Of a stretch of DNA of 64,000 bases, positions 44,590-55,977 are shown piece after piece. The position numbers and the translations under genes were made by a program. The stretch's first letter is position 1. Each line of letters opens with the position of its first letter. This stretch comes from Euborellia annulipes (Eukaryota > Arthropoda > Insecta > Dermaptera > Anisolabididae): positions 186,001 to 250,000 of the forward strand of contig JAKCPI010010880.1 in the NCBI GenBank assembly GCA_023213315.1, read 5' to 3'. The notes under the pieces were generated by a model. That model did no database searches and was not told where the DNA came from. It worked only from the letters and a program-made list of their open reading frames with translations.

Positions 44590-44830
44590 AAAGAATTAGA
44601 TTTTCGGTTTAACTGTGGTTTATTTGTAAAAATTACAACGTTTCGGCCACTCATTCGGTGGCCTTCTTCAGGTACAATTCAGCTAAGATTACAAAGGTTG
44701 TTACATCTGTGACAATCTCAATTGAATTGAGGTTGTACCTGAAGAAGGCCACAGAATGAGTGGCCGAAACGTTGTAATTTTTACAAATAAACCACAGTTA
44801 AACCGAAAATCTAATCCTTTTACTAATGAT
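44590..44830. mobile_element. Inverted pair of hammerhead motifs with strong stem II
   Basis: The minus motif is 44671-44637 and the plus motif 44739-44773. Each has CTGAAGA, stem II GGCCAC facing GTGGCC, and GAAACGTT followed by GTA, which pairs with TAC upstream as stem I. The tails (AATAAACCACAGTTAAACCG and mirror) are symmetric. It appears to have inserted inside a tRNA-headed SINE, splitting the head (44498) from the tail segment at 44850. Confidence 0.85.
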
Positions 44831-45689
44831 AACAACTGTGAAAGCCTAAACTCCAAAATTCAATTTAATTGGCTACCAATAAAATTGAAATATTAATAAA
44901 TAGAGACGGGTTTTAAATGGCCTCCGTTGCCGAAAAAGACCTTATTTAAATTAAAAAAAAAAATTACAATTCAAATTCAGATTTTATATCAAGTAATTAA
45001 TAACATTCATTGCTAAAACTCATATAAATAAAGAAATTATTCTATTTTGTAGCACTTGACATTTTTACTGAATGAATGAATGAATTGAAATATTTCGATA
45101 CTCGAGCAAATTATTAAAAAATTAAGGGCTTATTTGTAAACCTAAGTTTCAAATTTATAAATTAAGATTTGTTACACAATTGTGCTGAAAATTCGTCTTA
45201 TATCCATGTCATTAAAAAAAAAAAAATATTCGATTGATCTCTTTTAAATATCTCTAAGATTCATAAAATAAAAAATTTATCTAATACATTTCAGTAAATT
45301 TCTATTTTGACAATCAATATTCATGTTTTCCAAAAAAAAAAAAATGAAAATAAATCTCATTTTTAGATAAAAAAAAAAATTGTTTTATTATTATAGATAT
45401 GGTAAAAGAACTAAGGTTTTTCAAATTGAAATTTCTCACCAATGATATTTTATGAATAATGGATAAATAAACTCTTTATTTTTATAATTATTATATTTGT
45501 AAATATAAATATATATATATATATATAAATCTTATTTAAAAAAATATTTCTTTTTTACATATTACAAGTTATATTGTTTTCAGCATTACACTATTTCTTT
45601 TCATTATTTTTTTTACAAATAGTTCCTTTAATTCTCGATAAATAAAAATTGGCTAAGCCAATTAAATAAAATTAACTAGTGACTAGTTT

Positions 45690-48600
45690 TCAAAGCTCAG
45701 TTGTGATCTCGTCCTGCGGTCTCAAACCGAGCAAATGATCATCATCGCAAGAAGTCCATGAGCCGCCTCCTACACTCGTTAACCAGGGAGAAGGAGGCCA
45801 TTCTGCTAAAGGCGAAGCCTCTATATCTGCAAAAAAAAAAATTATTTTTTAATTAGAGTCTATATCCTTTTTAAATAAAACATAAAATTTTATTTGTCCA
45901 GAAAAATGAAAAGCTGTCACCAAATAAGTAAATTTATTTGAACAATAATGTTTTTATTTTTTTTTAAATAACTAAAAAAATGAAAAAAAAGTAGAATTGT
46001 AATATTAGACATTTCTTGGATGTGTATCTAAAATTTCATATCCTTTTCTAATTGCCTTTTGTATCTATCATTTTATCCTCAAAATATTTGAATTTACTTT
46101 TATAAAATAACAAAAACAATATATTTATTTAACACATCTTGTGGGTAAGTGGATAGCGACCACGAGCTGCCCAAGCTGGGACAGGCAGTCCTTCAGTTCT
46201 TTAAATGTTTGTCTCTTCCTTCCTCTTTTCAACAGGCGTCAGACCGTGCGACGGGCCGGCCTGTCCTATTTCTTCCGGTCGTAAAATGTGTGATAGGTTT
46301 GGAGGGAAAGAGTGAGGTCCTCCGACCTCGCATCGCTGGACAAGGCGAGGAGAGAAGAGAAGATTTATTTAACAAGACTGTGAGTGTTTTTTATTGGCGT
46401 GCCCAAACATCCCATGACCCACGGGAATCGAACCCAGGATCTCCAGCCTTTCCATAGGGCATAGGCGTGCTGTCCATTGCAATAAAAAACACTCACAGTC
46501 TTGTTAAATAGGCTTTGCTGCTTACAGTAGTGTGTTAGAGCAGACCCAGATGTCTGTCCCTCTACTGGTTTAAAGCAGCGGACAAGTGAAAAATTTTTCT
46601 TTAAAGTTTTTTATAAAATATATAATACAAATAATTGTTCAACTAGAATTGTTTTGCGGATCTCCAGCAACCACTCCGCGGATCCCTGGGGGTCCTCATC
46701 CTTAGAGGACAAATATTGCCAGTACTATGTTAAAGTAACAAATGTGAAATAGTATAGATTGGTTACTTTACCGGCGATATGATCAGAGTAAGTATAAATA
46801 TTTTAATTTTTAATGAGTTGCCTTTAGATTGTCAAATATAACTGAACTACTTGGTTCAAGTAATAATAATAAATACCCGTATTAATATTCTCTGAGAGAG
46901 CGATTAGCCGAGGGAATAAAGCAGTTAAAAGCTTTTACTTCTGAGTTGAAGACACCTCGAGTTCAAATCCACAACATGGCAAATATTATCTATCTCTATT
47001 TGAGATGCCTCCTCCTGAGTAAGGAAACGGGAACCCACCTCAGTATCTTTCTAATGGAAGTTACTCCAGAGAGCCTAGTGTTGGGTCTGACACTAATAAC
47101 TAAATGATACCATGGACGGAGAGTTCACCCTCTGAAACTGAAAAAATGTTTGGCATTAACATGGTTGAGCGATTTACAATTGTGTATGCTCAATACAACT
47201 GGCCGAGGATATATATATATATATCAGACATTCACCTGAAGATGGTCTCATATGTGACTGAAACGTCGGCCCTGATTCTAATAATAAAATGAAATAAAGC
47301 TGGGGGCGTTGCTCATTTTTTCTACTAAATTTAAATACGAACATTCAGCTAAATACCTCCTTCGAATAAATTAAATTTAATTATTAGGCCTAGTAGAAAA
47401 AAATATTATTAAACAGGTGATATTTAATCTTTCGATTTTGACTCTGACCACGGGATTAAAAAAGATGACGGACTGCATAGATAGAATATTGTCTATGCAT
47501 CTTAAATCGGAGCATCCAAAATTTAAATCAACGATTGCATCAGAGGTCTAAATACAAAAATTCGTCGTTTGATATTAAGAGTTCGTCGTTAAAAGTTCGG
47601 CTACACGATGCCACTTTTATGCAACCAAGATGTTTTAAACATCGCGGGGCTCCGGCTTTAAACCAATCCGAATCTCCAAATGAACCTACTCATTTTTTTG
47701 AGAAGCCCATTGTTCTCATAATTATCTCAAAATATGTGACTTTTCTTGAAATATATTTAAACTACATAGTTGTTTTATTGTAAAAATATAAGAATAATAC
47801 ATACTTAAATTAGGCGATGATGATGATGATGATTCCTGTGGCCTAAATGTGGTTAACGGTTGACGCTCCCTAGGAGGTTGAGGCAAATTTGGTGGCGTCT
47901 GTAAAAAGCTAACCAGTTGTGCATCAGCTGCGGTGGGGAGTTCAGTTAATCGCCGCTGATAACGTCTCAGAGTTCTTTCAGCACGTGATAATAAACTGGG
48001 CCAATCAGTGGGTGGTGTTAGATTCATTAATCGAACTTCCGACATATTCAGAAGTTGAAGAACTCGTGCTAAGTCGCAGAGTGCTGGTCTAAAAAAAAAA
48101 GTTAAAATTTTATATAAGCTTATGTTAAAATATCTGGTGTGACTGGTCGCACAGCACACAACTTTTACCTTCGGTAATCGCAAGTTGTGTTCTGTGCTTG
48201 TCTCACCAGATTTTTGTGTCGACATATATTTAGTTTCCGACAGTATTTCAATTCAAGATAAATATACTTGGGAAAATATTTATATTTTGTTACCATGTCA
48301 ACCATTTCTCCTATCTTTCCTATGAAGTACAAAAGTAAAGTGATCTTCATAAGATTTCAATGGCAAAATGATAATATACATTTTAAAGAGAATCTAAAAA
48401 TCTGAAAAACTATATCATTAAAGTACTGAAGGGGCGAATCTACTTTTAAGGAAACACAGGGCCGGAACTACGAGATTTTTTAGGGGGGGGGGGGGGCAAA
48501 ATTTAACAAAATTGAATTATAAGTACAGTACTGTGCAACACTGATTCTGCGGTATGGTATTTATTATACAGTTTTAGTTAATTTTGGTCTGCTGATTACG

Positions 48601-51600
48601 AAAATAATAATATTTTTTGTTGAAATTGACACTACTTTTCGAGATAAATGCAATCCAATTTATACTGGAAATTACATTATATAGGAGGAAAATATTTTTT
48701 AAAACGTTTATTTTAAAATTACCAAATCATTTCAAACAAAGTGCTATAAATGTTACAAATGATACAATGATAAAAAAACAAAAAACATATCAATAAGAGT
48801 AAAGAAGCCCTCGGGCCGTGGTGTAGTGGCTAGCGTGCTGGCCTTCTATACCAAGGGTCGCAGATTCCTTTTATTTAAGCCCTTTGGATACCAAATGGTT
48901 TTTGGTCCGGTTTATCATGAGAACCAGAGTGAATATGCTTGGACCCCAATATATGTATTAATAAATAACGGTTATAAAAAAGTCTTATATGGCCTAAGTT
49001 GCCGAAAAGACTGTGTGCATGTGTGAATGAGTGAGAGTGTGAATGGGAAAAAAGTGTGTGTTTAAAAAAAAAACTTTTTGTATGGGATTTCCTTTGGTGT
49101 TTTTGGTCCGGTTTATCATGAGAATCAGAGCCAATTCAAACAAAATAATTCATAGGCTGACATTGTGAGTACTTCGTCATCTTAGTTATCTAAATTGACT
49201 TCATAAGTTTATGCTGCAGAAAAAAAATTTGTTTTGTTCCCCTGTGTAATCTATTTGAAAATATAACATTTTACGCCATTAATCAATTATCTTTGATCCT
49301 TTTAATTTTATATATATATAAGAAAGTAGACCTATATGCCTCTGCAGCTGCAGAATGAAGTGTGGCTAACTCTCGCACATGACGCCTCGCCTCGTTGAGC
49401 ATAGCCAGGAGAGCAGGAGCTTCAGGACGCAATGCAGCCAGACGTTTTACCATCGCTCGCTTCTCCTCTGTCAAACAAAATAAACCGTCACAACATATCC
49501 TTTACATCTATCTAAACTTAAAATAGACACCATGCAATCATTTCCTTAAGGAAAAATAGAAAATCAGGATATGAGCGTAGCAAAGAAAGGACTTTTAGAT
49601 CTAATATGGATGTAGATTATTTTGCTGATGTAAATGAAATAAACCGCAAGTCAATGAAAGATTAAAATCCTGCAAAAGTATATATAATATTAAAAGCAGA
49701 AAAGAAGAATACAATTTCTCTTAAAAAAAAGTGTATAATTTAATTTTTCTATTTGGAGAACAATTATTGAGAACAATGCTAATTATACGTTCAAGGATTC
49801 CCTCAGTAAATCACCAATTACATATGTATGAACTGAGTAAAAGAAAGATACTATTAAAATGATGACTCACAGGTGAATCAATTGAAATTAAAACAATTTT
49901 TAAACAAATATTATTTCATCAATGAAGTCAGTGGCTTTTCTATAGACAGGAGAAGGAGCAGGTGCAGCCAAAAATAAAAGCCTCCGATTTAATACAATTC
50001 AACGACAAATTTCAGGTGAATTTTATGTACCCATCTTCAGTCCTTCAAAATTGTTAAAGACCCGGAGTTAGTCATTAGAGTAATTCATGTAAATTTATTC
50101 CGGGTTGCTCAGGGGCCCACATCTTGTGGGTACGTGGATGGCGACCACGAGCTATCCCAGCTGGGACTGGCAGTCCTCAATTCTTTAAATGTCTGCTTCT
50201 TCCTTCCTCTTTCCAATAGGCGTCAGACCTTGCGACAGACCGGCCTGTCCTATTTCTTCCGGTCGAAAAAAACCCATTCCGCCGACCCCGCACTGAGGGA
50301 ATAAAGAAGGCTAGGAAAGAAGAAGATGTAAATTTATTCCGGGACTTTTTAACAATTTTGAAGGACTGAAGATGGGTAAATAAAATTCACCGTGAAACGT
50401 CTCGTTGAATTGTATTAAATCGGAGGCTTTTATTTTTGGCTGCACCTGCTCCTTCTCCTGTCAAAATATTATTTCATTGGTAAGACAAATTGCACTTTTG
50501 AAGAGGAAAATGATAATATTAGGAATATTGTAATACTAATTTTCCTATAGCAGAGATAGAAGAATTTTTACATTATTAAATTATTTTTTCTTATTTATAA
50601 ATAAAAGCTATATTACTAGTAGTAGCCAAAAGTATTTAGATACCTTCTTGACATGGAGGCGGAACTGGGGTAGAAGCAAGAGCGGCGTAACGACGACGTC
50701 GAGCGGCGAGGATTAGGCAGCCAAGCATTGCGACTAGAGCAAAGAAGGCACCAATAGCTGCACCTGCAGCTACAGCTAGTGTCTGTCCTCCCCATGAGCT
50801 GCCATTTCCTATAAAAATTCAATATTAAGACAGAATTAGATAGAATTCAATATTAGACATTATATTTTATTAAATAAAGCTCAGGAACCTTTAACACAAT
50901 ATTCCAAAGAAGATAAGGACCAATAGGTTCAATAAAAGTCATAAGGTTTTTATAAAATTCCAGACAGTTTCGTCCACTTGCTGATTGGTCTTAAGACCAA
51001 TGACAACTTTGTGCCTGAATTAGATATGAGTCTATAAGGTCTGAAGATGGATTAATAAATTTTGCCCGAAACATCTCCTTTCAGCATTATTGTTCAGAGG
51101 CCCACATCTTGTGGATGGCGACCACGATCTACCCGAGCTGGGACTGGCAGTTCTTATGTTCTTTACATATCTGTCACTTCCTTCAATATTTTCAAAAGGA
51201 GTCAGGCCGTCTTACGATCGCAAAAAACCCATTCCGCCGACCCCGCACTGCGGAATAAGGCTAGGAGAGAAGAAGTCTCCTTTCGGCATTTGGCATCCAA
51301 ATGCATTTTTTTCTTTGCTGCTCTCGTACTTGCTCTTTCCCAATTTGTAACAACAACAGCAACTTCTCTCTGAATATATGTTACTCTTCTTAAGAGGGCT
51401 TAAGGCCACACCTCGTGATTAGACCTTTATCAAAAAATCACTATACAATAAATTCATTCATTTTTGCTGCCCAGTTTTTCCTTGTTAACTGTAGATAGAT
51501 TGAGATACCGTCAGTAATTTATTAATTCTCCTAAGCAGAGATTTCTGACAGGCTAAGATTCATCTGCAGAGCATTTTTATAACATCTAAAATAACTTTTC

Positions 51601-54600
51601 GATGCTGACATTCCCTGACTCTGTTGATAACCCAAATCCACTGGCTTCTGGTTCCAAATGTCAAGGGTTCGGATCCCGTCTCATGCGACAAAAATTTATT
51701 TCAATTAGATTGGCTACCAATTCAATTAAAATAAATATAGAAATGGATTTCGATGCCGAAAAAGACCTTAAGATAAAAAAAAATATGAAAAAAAGACATA
51801 ACCCACCAACATATCACTCTAATTAGAGAAACCGCCACTAGAATCGCAGCAGTCAGCAAATTTAGAACAGTTGAAAAATAACGTAGTTTGACTAGATAAT
51901 TTAATATAAAAAATAAATAACCCCTATTTTTCAAATAAGTATAAATATTAATTAAATTCTGAATGGGAAATTTTAAATCTACATTTTTTTTTTTTTTTTT
52001 ACAGAAATATGAACATTTTTGACTAGTTATCAGTGGCGGGCTGAATGGCGAATGGCGTCCAATTAATAATTGAAAAAAATTAAAAAAAAAAAAAAAAAAC
52101 ATTTCTGACATTTGCAAAGGGACCATCTGATTGAAAAAAAAGAAAAGTCTAATTATTTGAAAAGAACAATTAAATTTTAATTTCACCACGGCTCTCAACA
52201 TTAAATGAAAGAATGATAAAGATCAAGTAAAAGAATGAAGTAAGTAATTTTTAATTAGTAGTCCTCTAATAAACTTGCACGTCTACTTTTTATGCTTTAT
52301 TTTCAAAAATAATGAATCCCTTTTCAAATATGTTTATTAAAATATGATTATAATGGGCTAACTTAAAAATAGAATTAATAGAAAACTGACTAAATGAATT
52401 TCTTATATTATTTATCATCAATAATATATCTAATTTCTTTTAAAGATGAGTTTTATCTGTCTTCTTATTAATGGATTTATATTGAGATTTGAGAGACGAT
52501 TAGGGAAAAAGTTGTTGAAAACAATTTAAATTCAAATCAATCTGAAACTGAGGAGGCAATTGTGTTTTTGGTTTTACTGAGTCAACTCTTCAAATCAATT
52601 TAAGATATTGGAATAGAAACACTACTCACTTTTGTTAGCAACTTCTGCTAGGACATTTATTTGCTCTTTTTGACAAATTATTTTTATCACCAAGGTGAAT
52701 TCCTAGCAAATTCTAATCTATTTTTTTATGCAATTCAAACTTTTTGTGTTCAAACTTAAGTAGTATTTCTACACAGTCAACTTTCATAAATATAATACTT
52801 TTATAAAAATAATTTTTACAGGAATATTCAATTTTTACTCTTCCTTAAAGTCTGGATCATAAGGAGTGTCGATTCAATTTCATAGACTCTGATAAACAAA
52901 CGATTTCATCACAAAACAGATAAATATTTCCAGGAGTGTTGAGTTTGAGTGTGTAAGTAGATAATTTCTTTTATATTATACTGGAATGCAGGTGCAGTCA
53001 AAAAATGTAAAGCCTCTGGATGCTTACATAATACCGAGACTTTTCGGGTTAAATTTATTGTCCCCAGTCGTTTATTCTCAAATAGCCCAGAGTTAGTTAA
53101 AGTTAGACGGGGCCTATACATTTAATTTTTCTTGTAATGTCCTTTGTGCAAATAATGACGATGAATCGGGTTTATTAGCGAGTATCAATTTCACCCGAAA
53201 CGTCTCGGTATTCTGTAAGCATTCAGAGACTTTATTTTTTGGCTGCACCTGCCTTCCAGTAGAAAATCCTTATCTACAGCCACTTCTTCAAATACTAATC
53301 TCATTTATTTTTACAAATTCTATCATTTCTTGTTTTATTTTTTATTTTCTTATATTTTTATATTAAATTTAAACATTGTGGCAAGAATTAGCTGTGATAT
53401 TCCATATGGAAGGGATGTTAAGAAAAATTTTCTCCTAACGATAGCCACTTTGCAATGGGGAAGATAAAAGCTCATAGTAAGAGAGTTTCTATTTCCTGTT
53501 TTCTGTTTCCATCGCTCTTCAATATAGGACATTCTCCAAAGTAGAAATTTGGTTGAACTTAAGTGGGAACAAGTGAGTAATTGGTATTATGGATGAGCCT
53601 TCAGCATGACAATCTCTGTCAAATGGTACTAGTCATTTGTTGTTATTTCGCTTATTTTTATTAAAATATCTAATACCGATAAATAAACTTCCGTTCAGGA
53701 AAACATTTCCTTTAAATAAACAAGAATCTCGGAAATAATGTTTTAAAATATTTTTTAATTAATCTCTCATTTTTCCAAATATTTAAATTAAAGGCTTGAA
53801 CCCAAAATTTATGGAAATTATTATTTCGTAATATGATTTTCATATTTTTTTAAAATACAGTAAAGTCTTGCTAAACCGACCTAAACGAGATTGGCCCTAT
53901 GCCGAATTCTGAAAATGCCGGATTACCCAAAACATATAAAATGTATACATAATACTATATAATACTATTTTTACTCAGGGGCCCACGTCTTGGGGATACG
54001 ATGGCGACCACGAGTTGCAAGAGCTGGGACAGGCAGCCCTTCAGTTTTTTGAATGTCTGTCTCTTCCTTCCTCTTTTCAACAGGCGTCAGACCGTGCGAT
54101 AGGCCGGCCTGTCCTATTTCTTTCGCGGAAAAAGTGAGGTCCGCCTCACGATATAAGGTCAGGAGAGAAGAAGAAGAAGAAGAAGACTATATAGTACTAT
54201 TTATTGCTTATTTATCTCTTAAAAAAAAAAACTTTGTTTTCTTAAATTACCCCTTTTTTTGCTTCAATATCCCTTTACAACGCTGGCTTAACCAGTATCC
54301 CGGAGTATCAAAGTCCGAATTAGCAAAACTCTACTGTATATTGGATTTATTTTTAAAAGAGATTTGAGAAAATAAATTTATTCATATTATTAAAAAAAAA
54401 TTCTATATTTTAGATACTCACCGGCGCAGACACGACCCATATATCCTACTCGATCTGACCATCGTGAAGAGTAACCCGAAGGGCATGAGGAGACACACTC
54501 TCGTGTGCCGAGAACAATGAAATATCGACACTTAATGCATTCAAATTGCGAAGAAGAGGATAGTTGACAACGAAGGCAGTTCTTATCTGGACATTTAGGA

Positions 54601-54601
54601 T
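45690..54601 (-). CDS. Single-pass membrane protein with furin-like cysteine-rich segment, 3' five exons (partial)
   Basis: Coding exons in transcript order are 54601-54422, 50808-50644, 49467-49332, 48088-47805 and 45826-45690. These are 902 nt; with one base from a missing upstream exon they encode 300 residues and TGA at 45692-45690. All introns are GT-AG and phases agree. The first about 60 residues are cysteine-rich (CPDKNCLRCQ, FECIKC, ECVSSCPSGYSSRW), like furin/growth-factor-receptor CRD repeats and so extracellular. Then GNGSSWGGQT leads into a hydrophobic helix (LAVAAGAAIGAFFALVAMLG...) closed by RRRRY, a stop-transfer signal. The cytoplasmic part has an acidic/basic helical region, RAERTLRRYQRRL, an S-repeat and an acidic tail ending DEITTEL. 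I do not recognise the family. The 5' end should lie right of 54602, possibly outside the window. Confidence 0.85.
46139..46370 (+). mobile_element. SINE-2 copy, 5'-truncated
   Basis: It runs from ATCTTGTGGGTAAGTGGATA to GGCGAGGAGAGAAGAGAAG, with ATTTATTTAACA as a probable 12-bp target repeat on both sides. It contains the family words GGCGACCACGAGCTACCC-like and GGCCTGTCCTATTTCTTCC. Confidence 0.7.
46371..46512 (-). mobile_element. tRNA-like SINE unit with inverted ends
   Basis: On the minus strand GTCCATTGCA-side A-box words and the B box GGGTTCGATTCCCGTGGG match the second unit at 36070-36185. The ends (AACAAGACTGTGAGTGTT and mirror) are inverted repeats. Confidence 0.65.
46896..47105 (+). 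mobile_element. tRNA-headed SINE, second copy of the 11386 type
   Basis: The head has GCGATTAGCCGAGGGAATAA and GAGTTCAAATCC, and the body has CTCCTCCTGAGTAAGGAAAC, GTTACTCCAGAGAGCC and ACACTAATAACTAAATGATA. It is longer than the copy at 11386. Confidence 0.7.
47140..47310 (+). mobile_element. Solo arm with hammerhead-like motif
   Basis: The motif at 47236-47267 is CTGAAGA, stem II TGGTCTCA...TGTGACT, then GAAACGTC. The tail reads CCCTGATTCTAATAATAAAA and then a run to about 47310. No mirrored arm was found. Confidence 0.7.
47310..47780. other. Unassigned intronic stretch with an 82-residue ORF
   Basis: The plus-strand frame at 47535-47783 (RCFKHRGAPALNQSESPNEP...) could be the degraded 3' end of a non-LTR element, but no diagnostic motif is clear. 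It lies just upstream of the minus-strand exon at 47805, with which it does not share a frame. Confidence 0.3.
48133..48460 (-). repeat. Family A partial copy
   Basis: It begins TCTGGTGTGACTGGTCGCAC and covers the first half of the family (TGTGCTTGTCTCACCAGATT, GTTTCCGACAGTATTTC). It is cut off at a hAT-like end, CAGGGCCGGAACTACGAG, at 48470. Confidence 0.75.
48470..48520 (-). mobile_element. hAT-like MITE end fragment
   Basis: CAGGGCCGGAACTACGAGAT followed by a G run is the reversed right end of the 26323 and 35661 elements; the rest is missing. Confidence 0.65.
48811..49070 (+). mobile_element. SINE-1, near full length
   Basis: The A box CGTGGTGTAGTGGCTAGCGT is followed by CCAAGGGTCGCAGATTCC (damaged B box), then TTATTTAAGCCCTTTGGATA, AAGTCTTATATGGCCTAAG, TTGCCGAAAAGACTG and a (GTGTGAATGAGTGAGA) run. 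It is the reference copy for the fragments at 11725, 12865, 15385, 24893 and 29365. Confidence 0.8.
49940..50465. mobile_element. Inverted-pair hammerhead element carrying a nested SINE-2
   Basis: The outer ends are mirrored (AGGAGAAGGAGCAGGTGCAG and mirror). The left motif (minus, 50040-50004) is decayed. The right motif (plus, 50366-50401) has CTGAAGA, stem II GGGTAAAT...ATTCACC and GAAACGTC. The tail AAATCGGAGGCTTTTATTTT matches 19230 and 53245. Confidence 0.8.
50105..50325 (+). mobile_element. SINE-2, full length with 18-bp target duplication
   Basis: It starts TTGCTCAGGGGCCCACATC and ends in GAAAGAAGAAG. It is bordered by exact direct repeats ATGTAAATTTATTCCGGG at 50087-50104 and 50326-50343, a length typical of LINE-driven retroposition. 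Confidence 0.9.
50940..51330. mobile_element. Decayed hammerhead-type element with nested SINE-2
   Basis: The plus motif near 51041-51076 reads CTGAAGA, a weak stem II, then GAAACATC. A mirrored remnant (CAGACAGTTTCGTCC) lies at 50961. The tail is split by SINE-2. Confidence 0.6.
51089..51275 (+). mobile_element. SINE-2 with about 15-bp target duplication
   Basis: It runs from TTCAGAGGCCCACATC to GGAGAGAAGAAG. The flanks TCTCCTTTCAGCATT (51074-51088) and TCTCCTTTCGGCATT (51276-51290) differ at one base. Confidence 0.8.
51600..51780 (+). mobile_element. tRNA-headed SINE, type of 44498
   Basis: The damaged head (CCACTGGCTTCTGGTTCC) is followed by the B box AAGGGTTCGGATCCCGTC, then GCGACAAAAATTTATTTCAA and the tail GGCTACCAATTCAATTAAAA and GATGCCGAAAAAGACC. 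It joins the tRNA-like head to the SINE-tail segment in one piece. Confidence 0.7.
51790..52975. other. Intronic stretch without supported features
   Basis: AT-rich DNA with poly-T (51988-52001) and poly-A tracts and a C/G-poor body. CAGTGGCGGGCTGAATGG at 52032 resembles an isolated hAT-like end. Confidence 0.5.
52980..53265. mobile_element. Inverted-pair hammerhead-type element, decayed
   Basis: The outer ends GGCAGGTGCAGCC-like (right) and GCAGGTGCAGTC (left) mirror each other, and inner GAGACTTTTCGGGT and ACCCGAAACGTCTCGG are mirrored. The CTGANGA core is lost in both arms. Confidence 0.65.
53858..54336. mobile_element. pogo/Tigger-like TA-flanked element interrupted by SINE-2
   Basis: The ends CAGTAAAGTCTTGCTAAACC and AATTAGCAAAACTCTACTG are imperfect inverted repeats bordered by TA on both sides. 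Once the SINE is excised the element is about 250 bp. A fragment of the same family lies at 41598. Confidence 0.75.
53971..54185 (+). mobile_element. SINE-2 with 17-bp target duplication
   Basis: It starts TTACTCAGGGGCCCACG and ends in GAAGAAGAAGAAGAAG. The flanking repeats ACTATATAATACTATTT (53954-53970) and ACTATATAGTACTATTT (54186-54202) differ at one base. Confidence 0.85.
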
Positions 54602-54640
54602 CTGAAAAAAAAAACACTCAGTAAGTTTTCATTGTTCAAA

Positions 54641-55470
54641 ATCTGGTGAGACTGAGCGCTCAGCACTTTCTCTTACCCTTCCTTCGGTAAGAGAAATTTG
54701 TGCACCGTGCTGGTCACTCCAAATTTGTTGTGTCGAGATATATTAAGTTTCCCATAGCACCTTAGTTTCAAACTTGCACTTTAAATGTTGACTGCTTGAA
54801 GTAAACTATGGTTATTTTTCAAAATTTTAATCTCATATTTGGATATTTTATACCCAATAGAGAATCCTAAATAAATACAAAATTTCATAAGAATTGTGTA
54901 AAAAGTTCCAAAGGGGACCGACGTCCTTTTCAATCGAATTTTATTTAATTAATTAATTAATTTAATTTAATTTACATTCAAATCCCCATAGGGATTTAAC
55001 ATTGGCTCTATGGAAGGTAGAGCCGGAAAATGAATTTGAAAAATCTGAAATACTACAATACATCACTAAAGTGTACTTCAAACAATTTTCACGAAAGATT
55101 TTACTGACATACTTTTTAAAGAGCATCTAAAAAATAGTTAGTTAATCAATTTTAATCGAAATCTTCAAAGCCAATTTTGTAAAAATCGAAAAAAACTGAA
55201 AAAGTACATCAATAAAGTACTAGTACTTTTTGGTTGATTTTGTTCAAAAGCTTATTTTCAAACCTCAGGGGGGGGGGTGCCTAACTTAAATATAAAATTT
55301 CAATCTCGTAGCTCATTTCCTTCATGGTTAAAATGTCCACAGCAACAACACAGAACAATTAGCGCGTCCCACTTTTTTGGACTCAGGGGACCTCAAAACA
55401 TGTATTCCCATCGACATCGAATTACTTTCTCTCTAAATATACATACTGTATATAGGCAAGAGAAAGTAAA
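54641..55470 (-). repeat. Family A, full-length copy (830 bp)
   Basis: It runs from TCTGGTGAGACTGAGCGCTC to GGCAAGAGAAAGT. Near the start is a hairpin (CTCTTACCCTTC...GGTAAGAGAAA), and the other end has the AT-rich hairpin TACTTTCTCTCTA...AGAGAAAGT. The two ends therefore share ACTTTCTCTTACC-type words. There is no coding potential. Confidence 0.85.
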
Positions 55471-55977
55471 AAATTTATTTTATTTTTGTATAAAAACACT
55501 CTAGATAAATCTTAAATTAAAGTAATATGTTCACTAATAAATCAATTTAAAAACTTCTTGAATCTTTCTTATGTTATTTTGCAAGCTGAGCTTGAAGAAC
55601 CTGCTAGTTAAAATTTTAATCATGTCATAATGAAGGAAGGGGGAAGGTGGCGGGGGGATAAAGCGTGACATTCAGTTTTTCATTAATATATCCTATTCAT
55701 AAATTTCTATCTAATAATTATATAAGAACACAGGAATTGAAAGGTTACTGAGTGATCGGTTGCTTACAGGAAAAATAAATTGTTTTTACTTTTATTAACT
55801 ATTCGTATAACTGTCATTATATAAGATACGGTATCTTTAAATTAACAAAAAAATATTAAATAGCTGTTCATTTATAATTATTTAAAAAAAAAGGATATCT
55901 TATATGAAAAAATAAAATTGATATTAATTCAATAAAAATAAAAGTTAAAAAAAAAATTTAATTAAAAATTTAAAAAA

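Noticed and set aside
46149..46457. 102-codon frame with PRIAGQGEERREDL
   Set aside because: The same peptide words come from SINE-2 and the adjoining tRNA-like unit; they recur with broken frames at 50105 and 51089.
51722..52201. 159-codon minus-strand frame
   Set aside because: It is driven by poly-A/T tracts giving Phe and Lys runs, and it overlaps a SINE on the other strand.
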